DNA of 64,000 nucleotides from Peredibacter sp045999315 (lineage in GTDB: Bacteria > Bdellovibrionota > Bacteriovoracia > Bacteriovoracales > Bacteriovoracaceae). A program made the position numbers and the translations under genes. Shown piece by piece: positions 7,711-17,248 of this stretch. The notes beneath the pieces are model-generated. The model was not told the origin of the DNA. It saw only the letters and a list, made by a program, of their open reading frames with translations, and made no database searches. Position 1 is the first letter of the stretch, and the number at the start of each line of letters is the position of its first letter. Location of the stretch: positions 2,604,001 to 2,668,000 of the forward strand of contig NZ_CP174607.1 in assembly GCF_045999315.1 (NCBI RefSeq), written 5' to 3'.

Positions 7711-9033
7711 ATGAACACGCAAATTTTGGCCTTCACAGAATGTCCGGAGTTTCATGCGCTCTTAGAAGTTGAATGCAAAGAGATCACAGGTCTTCGTCCT
7801 ATAGTTCACACTGAAGTGGAAGATTTAAAGGGCATGCTGGATCTTCTTCAGACTGTTGATATTCTCGTGATCAATGAACCTGAGAATAAAAAAACTCTTT
7901 TTGATCTGCGTGAGATCATCACAAATTATGCTTCCCATATTCAACACATTTTTATTCTAGGTGAAAATTGTAAAGACCTGAAAGGTGTCAAATCTTTTCA
8001 ACGCACTTTCATCACAGAACTCTTTGAGGCCATTAAAAAATCATACGGTCCGAAGGAAAAAAAAGGGAGTGGGTGGACCGCCATTCCTCTTATGGCCTTC
8101 ACTCATTTTGAGCGTTTGCCCTTCGATTTATTTGTAAAGATCACTGATGATAAATATGTAAAACGAATTCCCGCTTACGAAGAAATTAACGATGCTCTCA
8201 TTCAAGATTTTAAGAAGCGTGGGATCTCTGATCTTTATTGTGAGAAAGAACACAATCGTAATTTTTCCATCATGCTTATTAACAATATGATTAATAAGCT
8301 TGATAAAGACTATGACTCCATTGAGACAAAAATGACGGCGAGTAATGATGTTTTTATCACTACCCGCGAGATCATTCAGAGTCTAGGAATCGCTTCTCGA
8401 GTCATCAATGTTTGTGAAGCGGCCATTGAGAGGATCACCCAAGACGTTTATTCTGAAAAAAATCAATTCGGTGCTTATGTACGAAGCTTGAAAGAGCAGT
8501 CTTCATTGGAGTTTCATTATCGCCTGATTGAACTTTCGAGTTTCATTGGGGCCCAGTTAATTGAGGACATGAATTTCTTAAATAAGAAAGATGAAGTAAA
8601 GAAGCTGGTGTTCGCATCATATTTTTGCGATATGACTCTCTCGAATCCGACCTATATTCATTATCGTCGTCCAGAGGCGACTGAAAAATTGGGTCTGGAA
8701 GAGCACAACAAAATCAATTTTCATGCCCTTCGCGCCTCGGAGCTGGTGAGCACGTACAAAGATACTCCTAAAGAGGTGAGTATGATGATCAGGCAGCACC
8801 ATGGAAGTTTCAGTGGAATTGGGTTTCCCGAGCAGAAGTCCAGTGAGCTTCTTCCTCTGTCTAAAATCCTCGTGATTTCACAGGATCTGGCCTATGACAT
8901 TCTGACTGATGAGAGGACTAATGCCTTGGAAGTTCTAAGAGACTACGTTCATAATCGCCGAAGCGGCGGATTCCAGGAACTTTTAGAGCTTTTAGAGCGG
9001 ACCATGGGTCAAAATCTCAAGGAAACCGCCTGA
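7711..9033 (+). CDS. Degenerate HD-GYP-domain signalling protein
   Basis: A 440-residue protein with an N-terminal receiver-like or unclassified region (1-115) and a C-terminal region from about 265 that follows the HD-GYP layout. Key metal and catalytic residues have changed: the HD doublet reads Cys306-Asp307, and HHExxDGxGYP reads HHGSFSGIGFP from His363. The loss of the HD His and of the Glu/Asp after HH suggests it cannot hydrolyse cyclic di-GMP and may act as a binding or scaffold protein. It is monocistronic, with about 100 bases of leader. Confidence 0.7.
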   Translation: MNTQILAFTECPEFHALLEVECKEITGLRPIVHTEVEDLKGMLDLLQTVDILVINEPENKKTLFDLREIITNYASHIQHIFILGENCKDLKGVKSFQRTFITELFEAIKKSYGPKEKKGSGWTAIPLMAFTHFERLPFDLFVKITDDKYVKRIPAYEEINDALIQDFKKRGISDLYCEKEHNRNFSIMLINNMINKLDKDYDSIETKMTASNDVFITTREIIQSLGIASRVINVCEAAIERITQDVYSEKNQFGAYVRSLKEQSSLEFHYRLIELSSFIGAQLIEDMNFLNKKDEVKKLVFASYFCDMTLSNPTYIHYRRPEATEKLGLEEHNKINFHALRASELVSTYKDTPKEVSMMIRQHHGSFSGIGFPEQKSSELLPLSKILVISQDLAYDILTDERTNALEVLRDYVHNRRSGGFQELLELLERTMGQNLKETA

Positions 9034-9099
9034 TTTTCTTGGTCTGTAAACTCTTCAAGTTGTTTGTCATCATGGGGTCCCTCCTGTAGATTCCCTCCC

Positions 9100-10938
9100 A
9101 TGGAAAAAATTGATCCGAATGAACTGCCGATTACGGCCTGGTTACCTACGACCGCTAAAGAGGCCAAGAAACGTGGCTGGGATGAGCTCGATGTAGTGCT
9201 TATCACTGGTGACGCTTATGTGGACCACCCCGCCTTTGGTGCGGCGGTGATGGGACGTATCTTCGAATCACTTGGGCTTAAAGTGGCGATCATTGCTCAG
9301 CCAAACTGGCGTGATGATCTTCGTGACTTCAAAAAATTTGGCAAACCGAAATATTTCTTCGGTGTGACTTCTGGAAATATGGACTCCATGGTGAATAAAT
9401 ACACCGCGGGAAAACGTCTTCGTTCAAACGATGCTTATACTCCAGGTGGTTCACCGGATTTCCGTCCGGATTATGCGACCACCGTTTATACTCAGATCCT
9501 AAAGCAGCTTTATCCAGATACACCGGTCATCATCGGTGGTATCGAGGCCTCTCTCAGACGCGTGACCCATTATGATTTTTGGGAAGACCGTTTGATGCCA
9601 AACATTCTTTCGACTTCAGGAGCAGATCTTCTGATTTACGGAATGGGTGAGCAGCCGATTCGCGATGTGGTGAAATACCTCACACGTGGAACTCCGTTCT
9701 CTTCACTGACAACCATTCCTCAGACTGCGTTCTTACAACCGGCCTCGGCCGAACTTCCTAAGAACAAGCAGTGGGACACTTTTGAGTTAACGTCTCATGA
9801 AGAGTGTCTGGCAGATAAAAAGGCCTACTCAAAAAACTTCATGCATGTTGAGGTGGAGAGTAACAAGCAGTTTGCAAAACGCCTGATTCAAAGAGTGGAT
9901 GATAAGATTCTTGTGATCAATCCTCCTTATCAGACCATGACAGAGAAAGAGATCGATGCTTCATTCGATCTTCCTTATACGCGTCTGCCGCATCCAAAAT
10001 ATAAGGATCGGGGCCAAATCGCGGCGTTTGAGATGATTAAGTTCTCAATCAACACTCACCGAGGTTGTTTCGGTGGCTGTAGCTTCTGTACGATCTCTGC
10101 TCACCAAGGGAAGATGATTGCCAACCGTTCTAAGAAATCCATCATGAAGGAACTTGATCATGTGGTGAAGATGCCTGACTTCAAGGGCTACATCTCTGAT
10201 ATCGGTGGCCCTTCTGCCAATATGTATGGCATGAAGGGAATTGATCAGGACACTTGTGATAAGTGTGCGGCACCTTCTTGTATTTTCCCTCAGATCTGTA
10301 AAAACCTAGACACTAATCCGCAAAAGATGACGGAACTTTATAAAGAGATTTCGGCGCACAAGAGTGTAAAGAAGGCCTTCGTGAGTTCTGGCCTTCGTTA
10401 TGATTTGATGTTTGATCCTCGTTCAACTCACCCGAAAGAAGATGAGAGATATGTTGAGCAGCTCATTACTCACCATGTATCTGGTCGTTTGAAGGTCGCT
10501 CCTGAGCACACTGAGGATGAAGTCTTGAAGCTTATGCGTAAGCCAAGCTTTGAGTTCTTCCATAAGTTCAAGCAGCGCTTTGAAGAGGTGTCTCGTAAGA
10601 AAGGTATCAAGCAGGAAATTATTCCTTACTTCATTTCATCTCACCCAGGTTGTACGCCGGAAGATATGGCGAAGCTTGCCGCTAAGACCAAGGCCCTGGG
10701 CTATAAGCTTGAGCAGGTGCAGGACTTCACACCAACTCCGATGACGGTCGCCACTGAGATCTATTACTCAGGCTATCATCCGTACACGCTTAAGCCGGTG
10801 AAGACCGCCATTAGTCTGGATGATAAGACTAAGCAGCGCACGTTCTTCTTCTGGTATAAGCCAGAGAACAAGAACTTCATTAAGAACTATCTCTCGAAAG
10901 CGAAGATGTTCGATACGATGAAAGATCTGTTCGGTTAA
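9100..10938 (+). CDS. ygiQ: YgiQ-family radical SAM protein
   Basis: A 612-residue radical SAM enzyme of the YgiQ (UPF0313) family. The N-terminal part has the family's long cobalamin-binding-like alpha/beta region (WDELDVVLITGDAYVDHPAF). The iron-sulphur cluster triad is Cys323-x3-Cys327-x2-Cys330 in GCFGGCSFC, followed by a second Cys-rich stretch (DTCDKCAAPSC) that may hold another cluster. I start at the ATG at 9100 rather than an upstream TTG at 9064, because family proteins begin close to the LPITAWLPTT block. The biochemical reaction of YgiQ is not established. It converges on the phosphoesterase with a 13-base gap. Confidence 0.93.
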   Translation: MEKIDPNELPITAWLPTTAKEAKKRGWDELDVVLITGDAYVDHPAFGAAVMGRIFESLGLKVAIIAQPNWRDDLRDFKKFGKPKYFFGVTSGNMDSMVNKYTAGKRLRSNDAYTPGGSPDFRPDYATTVYTQILKQLYPDTPVIIGGIEASLRRVTHYDFWEDRLMPNILSTSGADLLIYGMGEQPIRDVVKYLTRGTPFSSLTTIPQTAFLQPASAELPKNKQWDTFELTSHEECLADKKAYSKNFMHVEVESNKQFAKRLIQRVDDKILVINPPYQTMTEKEIDASFDLPYTRLPHPKYKDRGQIAAFEMIKFSINTHRGCFGGCSFCTISAHQGKMIANRSKKSIMKELDHVVKMPDFKGYISDIGGPSANMYGMKGIDQDTCDKCAAPSCIFPQICKNLDTNPQKMTELYKEISAHKSVKKAFVSSGLRYDLMFDPRSTHPKEDERYVEQLITHHVSGRLKVAPEHTEDEVLKLMRKPSFEFFHKFKQRFEEVSRKKGIKQEIIPYFISSHPGCTPEDMAKLAAKTKALGYKLEQVQDFTPTPMTVATEIYYSGYHPYTLKPVKTAISLDDKTKQRTFFFWYKPENKNFIKNYLSKAKMFDTMKDLFG

Positions 10939-10951
10939 GCATAAATACGGG

Positions 10952-11779
10952 TCAGTTCCCTGTGTTATTGTGGACAGTTCTAAAAAAATAAGAAATAGAT
11001 TTTGTTTTTTTCTGATCAAACTCAATTTCAAAGACCAAAAAACCTGGAGACTCACCCTTCTCGGGATCTCCACCACCGCCTGATATGAGTAGTCTTGTTC
11101 CGTCTTCGACGCCTTCGTCAGATAAAATATGCTCATGTCCTGAGATGAGGTAATCAAATGAACCTAAGATCATGGACCAGAGATAGAGCTTCATAAAACC
11201 AGTCGCCGGGCCATGGTGTTTACCTCGGCTCTTGTATGGATAATGAGTGAGAGCAAAGGTCTTGTGGCAATCTCTTAACTCGAATTTAATTGCCTCTAAC
11301 CACAACGTCTGCTTAAAAGCGGTGGGCGCTTCAGCAAAAATTCGAATGACGTTTGTATCAAAATGCACCATACAAATGTCGTTGATCTTTAATAGATAGT
11401 AGTGATGAGGGTAGATCACTTGCTGGTTTTTACGAGATAAACTTAACCAGGCCTCAATTGAACCTCGGTAATCATGATTCCCCATGGTCAGATAGAGGCG
11501 TTGGCCAAGTGGTGCATAAAAACTTAAAAATTTTGTCTCAATTTTAGTATCATGGTCGGTCTTGATGCCTGCTGGATAGATGAGATCTCCTAAAAAATGG
11601 ATGCTGTTGCATTGCTCTTGACTCAATCTCTTTGCGACTGCTTGTTGAATTAAGTTTCCAGTACCAGTGTCGCCAATGAAACATAGTTTAAATTTCTTCG
11701 GAACGTTAGTTTGGGTGATAGTGTAATTTTCTGTGCAAGATGCCAATAAAATGAGCATCAACGATGAGAAGATCTTCAT
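10952..11779 (-). CDS. Calcineurin-like phosphoesterase lipoprotein
   Basis: A 275-residue metallophosphoesterase. The N-terminus MKIFSSLMLILLASC ends in a lipobox, so it should be lipid-anchored in the envelope. The five metal-binding blocks are present: FIGDTGTGN, GDLIYPAG, GNHDYRG, LTHYP and SGHEHI. The pattern and length are nearest to tartrate-resistant purple acid phosphatases. A second phosphoesterase lipoprotein is divergently encoded 64 bases away. A role in scavenging phosphate from host or environmental phosphoesters is plausible but inferred. Confidence 0.9.
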   Translation of the reverse strand: MKIFSSLMLILLASCTENYTITQTNVPKKFKLCFIGDTGTGNLIQQAVAKRLSQEQCNSIHFLGDLIYPAGIKTDHDTKIETKFLSFYAPLGQRLYLTMGNHDYRGSIEAWLSLSRKNQQVIYPHHYYLLKINDICMVHFDTNVIRIFAEAPTAFKQTLWLEAIKFELRDCHKTFALTHYPYKSRGKHHGPATGFMKLYLWSMILGSFDYLISGHEHILSDEGVEDGTRLLISGGGGDPEKGESPGFLVFEIEFDQKKTKSISYFFRTVHNNTGN

Positions 11780-11843
11780 CCTTTAACATTTTCATGTCGC
11801 CCCGGCACAGTCAATTCGCGCTTTAAAGATGTATAAGAGTTGA

Positions 11844-12620
11844 ATGTGGTGGAAGTTTTGCGCCTATATTTTTTTTATCACTTTTGTAGGATGTAAATAT
11901 GTCCTCTCACCTTATTCGGCCGAAACCCCCACATTAAGAATCAATCAGGTAAATCTGGAGCAGGTCCAGGCCAGAGCAAATGAAGGACCTGATTTTTCGG
12001 TTGCCTTCATTGCTGATACTCACAACTACTATGACGAACTGGATAAGCTGATTTCCACGATTAATGCAAGAGGAGGATATCGGTTCGTGATTGTGGCCGG
12101 TGACATAACCAATCTTGGTCTTTTGGCAGAATATGATGAGTCGAGGCAACTGTTTAATAAATTAAATGCTCCTTATCTGATCGCTCCTGGGAATCACGAT
12201 CTTATCTCCAATGGAGATAAGATCTTTCATAAGATGTTCGGTTCTGAGAACTTTTCTTTTGAGCATCAGGGAGTTCTTTTTACTTTGATGAACAACAATA
12301 ATTGGGAGTCGGGAGGGGAAGTCCCGGATTTTACCTGGCTAACGAGTGTCCTTTCTAATTCTACTGCGGCCACAAAATTGATTATTGCTCATGTGGCCCC
12401 GGCCGACACTGAGAGATTCACCGATGGGCAAATTTCTCGGCTAACAGAAATCGTTAGTAACAACAATGTAGGCTATTTTATCAATGGGCATAATCACAAT
12501 CCTTCCATGGGAACTTTTGGCACGGCCATTCAAATTACGATAGGTGCCCCCTCCAAGGGCGAATATCTAGAAATGACGTTTCAATCGGGGAGTGTGACAT
12601 ATCAGAAAATTCGTTTTTAG
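11844..12620 (+). CDS. Second calcineurin-like phosphoesterase lipoprotein
   Basis: A 258-residue metallophosphoesterase with an N-terminal hydrophobic stretch ending FVGC, a lipoprotein signal. Metal-site blocks are FIADTHNYYD, AGDITNLG, GNHDLI, IAHVAP and NGHNHNP. It is shorter and clearly different in sequence from the divergent neighbour at 10952, so the two are not a recent duplication. The next gene, a small barrel-like protein, follows within 10 bases and may be co-translated; a phosphoesterase with an outer-membrane partner is one reading of the pair. Confidence 0.9.
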   Translation: MWWKFCAYIFFITFVGCKYVLSPYSAETPTLRINQVNLEQVQARANEGPDFSVAFIADTHNYYDELDKLISTINARGGYRFVIVAGDITNLGLLAEYDESRQLFNKLNAPYLIAPGNHDLISNGDKIFHKMFGSENFSFEHQGVLFTLMNNNNWESGGEVPDFTWLTSVLSNSTAATKLIIAHVAPADTERFTDGQISRLTEIVSNNNVGYFINGHNHNPSMGTFGTAIQITIGAPSKGEYLEMTFQSGSVTYQKIRF

Positions 12621-12630
12621 CGTAATTTGT

Positions 12631-13125
12631 TTGTTTCCTATCTCATGTGGGTCAGTTACCTACGTGGATCATTTTTTATCTCAGTATGCAGGTGAGTTAG
12701 GATTGACATCTCTAGGATTGGGAAAGGATTTTTCCCGTTATTCCATTTCCGGTATGTATGGATTTGTACCCAGTTCGTTTTCAGGAGGGCGTGACATTGA
12801 AACTGTCGCCTTGAGGCAGACCTACGGTCTTTATTCCTGGCGGAGATTGGACTTTCATGTAGGGCTTAACGTCTATCATGTTTTGGGGGTGAGATATGAA
12901 AGTTCAAATTACGGGAGGCCACCCAAAGGCTATTATCCACTTGGCTCTGTCCGGATGTTGTTGAATTTAGGATTGTCCTTTAAACTTGATAAGCAAGAGA
13001 AAAACTATTTTTACTTTGAGAGTGGGATGAACGATGTTTGGCTCGAAAATTGGTTATCCAATCAAAGGACAGTGAACAGCATTGATCATGTATCTTTGGC
13101 ACTAGGGTATAAGCGTCGATTCTAA
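12631..13125 (+). CDS. Small outer-membrane beta-barrel-like protein
   Basis: The coding sequence predicts alternating aromatic and polar strands (GLYSWRRLDFHVGLNVYHV, YFYFESGMND) and ends in Arg-Phe, the terminal aromatic residue used by barrel proteins. The annotated start is a TTG at 12631. However, the frame upstream to 12601 would add residues IRKFVFSVICL, completing a normal signal peptide, and a GGGGAG sits 8 bases before the ATC codon at 12601. The true start may therefore be a rare ATC/ATT codon, or an ATG lost by mutation. The stop overlaps the convergent barrel gene by 4 bases (CTAA). Function unknown. Confidence 0.6.
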   Translation: MFPISCGSVTYVDHFLSQYAGELGLTSLGLGKDFSRYSISGMYGFVPSSFSGGRDIETVALRQTYGLYSWRRLDFHVGLNVYHVLGVRYESSNYGRPPKGYYPLGSVRMLLNLGLSFKLDKQEKNYFYFESGMNDVWLENWLSNQRTVNSIDHVSLALGYKRRF

Positions 13126-14042
13126 AAGGCCTGAATGAAACTTAAATTAATCAGTGTTGTCTGCATCCTCCCATCCAGATTAAAGCCGGTCCCTTTCACG
13201 AAATATTCGTTTCGGGAATAATTCCCATGAAGATGTAAAAGATTCCAGTCACTCAAAGGGACCTTTATTCCTAATGAAAATACACTACCGGACCCTGCCT
13301 GAATTTCTCTTACGTCCCCTTCGTTGTCCGAAATGGTTTCTGTTTCCCGATAAATGACCCCGATTGAGCCATGGAAGTATAGCCATTCACTCGCCTGATA
13401 CTGGGACCCGAAGGTAAGACCATAGGTTCGTAGAGATTGAAGTTGGTAACTTTTGTCAGTATAGGCGTTTTCTTCTTCACCTTCATCATAATATGTAAAA
13501 TCAAGACTGGTTTGAAACTCCCATTCTTCTTCTTTTTTTCCGTGCTTTAACCCCAGACTGATGATGTTCCTTCCATGGTATTCCTGATAGGCCTGATTGT
13601 TTCCCACTTCACGAGATCCCCAGTTGTCTAAATATGTAACTACGAGATCAATGTTGCCATTTTTCTCCGTCTGATTGCGCATACGATATATGAAGTAGTA
13701 TTCTGGTTCGCTCATGCCTCGGCTGTTGAATCTGCTCCGGAGGGGAATTCCATATCTCAAGGCATTTTCCGATGTCTGAGTATAGGTCGCTCTGATGCCA
13801 AGAATTTTATCACGTGCAAGCTTATGACCGTAGTCCAGGCGCCCCGAATTACTATAATTTTTTATTTCATTTGTCTGGGTTGTCTGCTTGGGAGTGTCTA
13901 CATCGGTGAGTTCATATTGGTAACTGACAATAGCGTAGGCCTTAGATGTGGGGAAAAAGTTTAGTCTTTCAAGTTGAAACTTGGTTTGCGCCCAGATGGG
14001 AAATGTGAACATGAATAAGAGTGGCCAGATGCATCTTATCAT
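13122..14042 (-). CDS. Outer-membrane beta-barrel protein of unknown function
   Basis: A 306-residue protein with a classical signal peptide (MIRCIWPLLFMFTFPIWAQ, cleavage after Ala). The mature part is rich in alternating amphipathic strands containing Tyr, Trp and Phe, and ends LSFIQAF with a terminal Phe. Strand count by eye is about 12-14, consistent with a small barrel. No transporter or enzyme motif is seen. It is transcribed toward the smaller barrel gene at 12631 and overlaps it by 4 bases. Either both serve one envelope function or they are merely neighbours. Confidence 0.7.
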   Translation of the reverse strand: MIRCIWPLLFMFTFPIWAQTKFQLERLNFFPTSKAYAIVSYQYELTDVDTPKQTTQTNEIKNYSNSGRLDYGHKLARDKILGIRATYTQTSENALRYGIPLRSRFNSRGMSEPEYYFIYRMRNQTEKNGNIDLVVTYLDNWGSREVGNNQAYQEYHGRNIISLGLKHGKKEEEWEFQTSLDFTYYDEGEEENAYTDKSYQLQSLRTYGLTFGSQYQASEWLYFHGSIGVIYRETETISDNEGDVREIQAGSGSVFSLGIKVPLSDWNLLHLHGNYSRNEYFVKGTGFNLDGRMQTTLINLSFIQAF

Positions 14043-14118
14043 CTGGGCATATTAGAATGAAAAATTTCCTCAGTAAATCTTATGAAAATGAAGATTCTCG
14101 GTGTAAACTTATCCCACT

Positions 14119-16038
14119 ATGTCAACACTACTCACTCTGCAAAATCTTAGTCTTCACTATCCCCATAAAGTCATCTTCAAAGATGTGACCTTTACCCTCA
14201 ATCAGGGTGATAAAATTGGGGTGTTGGGACTTAATGGTCACGGAAAGTCATCACTGTTTAAAGTGATCGCGGGTCTCGTGACTCCAGATACAACGACTCC
14301 GCCGTTCATTTACGATAAAAGCAAAGACTTCACGTTCTTCTATGTTCCTCAGGAACTTCCCAATCTTTCTGAATGGAACATTGAAAACTACTTCTTTGAG
14401 TTTCATCCGGAGATGGGGAAGCTAAAGAAACGTCTGGATAAAATTAATGATCAACTGGGAATGGGTGAAGGGAACTTCGATAAGCTCATTAACGAGCAGT
14501 CACATATCTATGAAGAACTCACAAAACTCGGCGAAGACAAGCTTCATGCTCAGTACGTGAGTTACTTAAAGTTCTTCGGTGTGGAAAATATCGACCGAAT
14601 GATGAGCTCCCTTTCAGGTGGTGAGCAAAGAAAGGTCGCTCTTTCTCTGGGTCTTTCTGCTCCTCAAGAACTGATCCTTTGGGATGAGCCAACCAACCAC
14701 TTGGACCTTGAGACCATTCAGGATTTTGAAGACGAACTTCAAGGTTCCAAGAAAACTTTCATGATCATCTCCCACGATAGAAGTCTACTTAACAACGTGG
14801 TGGACCGAATCATTCATATTCAACAAGGGAAACTTCGTTCTTTCTCTGGAACCTATGAAGCCTACCTTCAATTCCTCGTTGAAGATCAAAAGCGCCGTGA
14901 AAAAGAGCTGGATAAACTCACCAACGCTCAAAGAAGAGAAACCGCTTGGATTCGTCGAGGGGTGCAAGCTCGTCGTACGAAGTCGAAGAAGCGTATTGAG
15001 GACTACGGAACTCTTAATAAAACCATTCAAGACCTTAAGTCTCAGGCCCACAAATCAGTGAGCTTGAACCTTCAGTCGTCTGGTAGAAAAACCAAGATTC
15101 TTATGTCGGCCGAAGACCTGACATTGAAGTTTGGTGAACGCACACTCTTTAGCGGGTTGAACTTCTCAATCGCTAAAGGTGATAAGATTGCCCTTCTTGG
15201 ACGTAATGGTGTGGGTAAGTCATCTCTTCTAAAAATTCTCCTAGGAGAGTTAGAACATACGTCTGGAAAGGTGAACCGTGCGGTTGGTCTCGATGTTGGT
15301 TACTTCTCGCAAAAACGTGAGGCCCTAAAAGACGATGAGACTCCATGGAAGATGATCGGTGAAGGCATCGATTACGTGATCTCAAACACAGGTGAGAAGC
15401 GCCACGTGGCAAGTTACCTTGAAAACTTCTTATTCAGCTCGGATGAAATCAAACGTCCGATTCATACGTTCTCAGGTGGTGAGAAGAACCGTCTCCAGCT
15501 TGCTCAATTTATGAAGCATGCTCGCGATATCTGGATTTTCGATGAACCGACCAACGACCTCGATCTTGAGACCATTGGGATTTTGGAAGAAGAGCTTCGT
15601 AACTATGAAGGTGCCCTTATCATCGTAGGTCACGATCGCTCATTCATTAATAATACCACTGATAAGTGTTGGGTCCTTCATGACGGTAAGATTGAAAACT
15701 TCGAAGCTGGTTTCTCACAAGCGGAACTCTTCCTTGAAGCGATTCACCTGGAAGAAGAGTTAAAGAAAAAGGCCCCCGCCGAGACAAAGGCCGCTCCTAA
15801 GGCAGAGGCCCCGGCATCTAAGATGACCAATAAAGAGCGCAACCGTTACGATCAGCTTGGGAAAGAAATTGAAAAGCTTGAGGCCAAGATTGGCACTCAA
15901 AAATCTGAATTAGAAAACTTTGACTACACGAAGTTTGATAAGAAGAAGGCCGATGAAATGCAGGCCCAGCTTGCTAAGTCAGAGGCCAAGATGGAAGAGC
16001 TTTTTAATGAATGGGCAGAACTAGAAGCTAAGCTCTAG
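14119..16038 (+). CDS. uup: ABC-F ATPase, Uup type
   Basis: A 639-residue soluble protein with two ABC ATPase domains and no membrane segments. Walker A motifs are at 37-44 (GLNGHGKS, with His where Ala is usual) and about 360 (GRNGVGKS). Signatures are LSGGEQRK and FSGGEKNR, and Walker B motifs end DEPTNHLDLE and DEPTNDLDLE. A Lys/Ala/Pro linker (about 556-576) leads to a C-terminal coiled coil, the hallmark of Uup. Uup acts on ribosomes and branched DNA intermediates. The 3' end overlaps the convergent kinase by 11 bases. Confidence 0.93.
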   Translation: MSTLLTLQNLSLHYPHKVIFKDVTFTLNQGDKIGVLGLNGHGKSSLFKVIAGLVTPDTTTPPFIYDKSKDFTFFYVPQELPNLSEWNIENYFFEFHPEMGKLKKRLDKINDQLGMGEGNFDKLINEQSHIYEELTKLGEDKLHAQYVSYLKFFGVENIDRMMSSLSGGEQRKVALSLGLSAPQELILWDEPTNHLDLETIQDFEDELQGSKKTFMIISHDRSLLNNVVDRIIHIQQGKLRSFSGTYEAYLQFLVEDQKRREKELDKLTNAQRRETAWIRRGVQARRTKSKKRIEDYGTLNKTIQDLKSQAHKSVSLNLQSSGRKTKILMSAEDLTLKFGERTLFSGLNFSIAKGDKIALLGRNGVGKSSLLKILLGELEHTSGKVNRAVGLDVGYFSQKREALKDDETPWKMIGEGIDYVISNTGEKRHVASYLENFLFSSDEIKRPIHTFSGGEKNRLQLAQFMKHARDIWIFDEPTNDLDLETIGILEEELRNYEGALIIVGHDRSFINNTTDKCWVLHDGKIENFEAGFSQAELFLEAIHLEEELKKKAPAETKAAPKAEAPASKMTNKERNRYDQLGKEIEKLEAKIGTQKSELENFDYTKFDKKKADEMQAQLAKSEAKMEELFNEWAELEAKL

Positions 16039-17248
16039 GGATCTCAATTCTAAAAACACTCCCATTGTTTTTCTTTGCACTCAACGTAAACCCGTGGGCC
16101 TTAAAGATCGAATAGGCGAGACTAAGGCCCAGACCAAATCCTTCAGCACTCTTAGAAGATGGAAAGAACGGCTCTCCGAGCTTTTGAATATGTTCTTCAG
16201 GAAGGCCATCTCCATGGTCTTTCACTTCAATCCAAATGTGAGAATGATTAGCACCCAGTGAGATTTCAACTGGCGGTTTGCCGTGCTTATAGGCATTATC
16301 CAGAAGTGTTCCTAGGGCCAACTCGAAACGATTTTGATCCACCGGAATGGATTCATAAATTGGCATGGCCACTGTGGTCTCAGGGTATTTTTTTACCACG
16401 TTTTGGATAATGTCTCCAACGCTCACCATTTTCTTTTCTAAGATTTCAGGTCTGGCACTCAAACGTTCACGTTCAAGGAGCATTCCAGTGATGCGATCCA
16501 GATGGTTGATTTCTTCATTTAGAGACTTCTTTACGTTCTCATCATGGATAAATTCGGTGGTCACACGCATTCTGGTGAGTGGCGAGCGAAGCTCATGACT
16601 AATGGCCAGGAGCAGGTCCTTCATGTTTTTAAAATGGGTCTCAATTTTCTCGGCCATGGTGTTCATGGTGTTTCCAAGATCTGCGAACTCATCCTGCGAC
16701 TTAAGCGGCACGCGCGCGTCCCATTTACCTTCACCGAAAGCAGAGGCAGTGGCCTTCATGTCTATGATGGGTTTCATCACATGTTTTACTAAGCGATATG
16801 AAGCATAAAGAATTAACGAAAAGATAAGAATGAAGGGAAGGAAAATTTCCCAGGCAAACTCAGGTTGCTTTAAATTTCTTCCACCAAAGATATAAGTGTA
16901 GCCACCATTCTCCACCCGCACCTGACGTCTGAAGTGGCGCTTCTCTTTACTCTTCTCGCAGTACTTTAGAAACTTATCATTATTAGACCATGCAACGTCT
17001 TTCCCCAGGATCACGATATCAAGTTTCGTTTTATTTTGAATTTCTCGAGCTCGGTCGAAATTAGGAGGAGCTCCAATATCGTGAGCAAGATATTGAGCGT
17101 AGTTTTCGATATTAAAGCGAATCGAATTCTCGATACTCATGAGGCGGGAAGACTTAATCGCCACCAACACCAGTCCAAATAATAAAAGGAAGGTCACTGA
17201 GTAAATCGCCAGGAGCTTTAGATACAAAGAGTTCTTAACGAACTTCAT
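16028..17248 (-). CDS. CpxA-like membrane sensor histidine kinase
   Basis: A 406-residue inner-membrane kinase with transmembrane helices at about 11-31 and 133-152 flanking a roughly 100-residue periplasmic sensor loop. Then come a HAMP linker, an H-box AISHELRSPLTRMR with phospho-acceptor His218, and an HATPase domain ending GFGLGLSLAYSIF. The order and the LRSPLTRM H-box are those of the CpxA/RstB group. It is translated with the response regulator upstream (ATGA overlap at 17245-17248). The nearby CpxP/Spy-like lipoprotein supports an envelope-stress role. The periplasmic loop is not recognisably CpxA, so the signal may differ. Confidence 0.92.
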   Translation of the reverse strand: MKFVKNSLYLKLLAIYSVTFLLLFGLVLVAIKSSRLMSIENSIRFNIENYAQYLAHDIGAPPNFDRAREIQNKTKLDIVILGKDVAWSNNDKFLKYCEKSKEKRHFRRQVRVENGGYTYIFGGRNLKQPEFAWEIFLPFILIFSLILYASYRLVKHVMKPIIDMKATASAFGEGKWDARVPLKSQDEFADLGNTMNTMAEKIETHFKNMKDLLLAISHELRSPLTRMRVTTEFIHDENVKKSLNEEINHLDRITGMLLERERLSARPEILEKKMVSVGDIIQNVVKKYPETTVAMPIYESIPVDQNRFELALGTLLDNAYKHGKPPVEISLGANHSHIWIEVKDHGDGLPEEHIQKLGEPFFPSSKSAEGFGLGLSLAYSIFKAHGFTLSAKKNNGSVFRIEIPRA

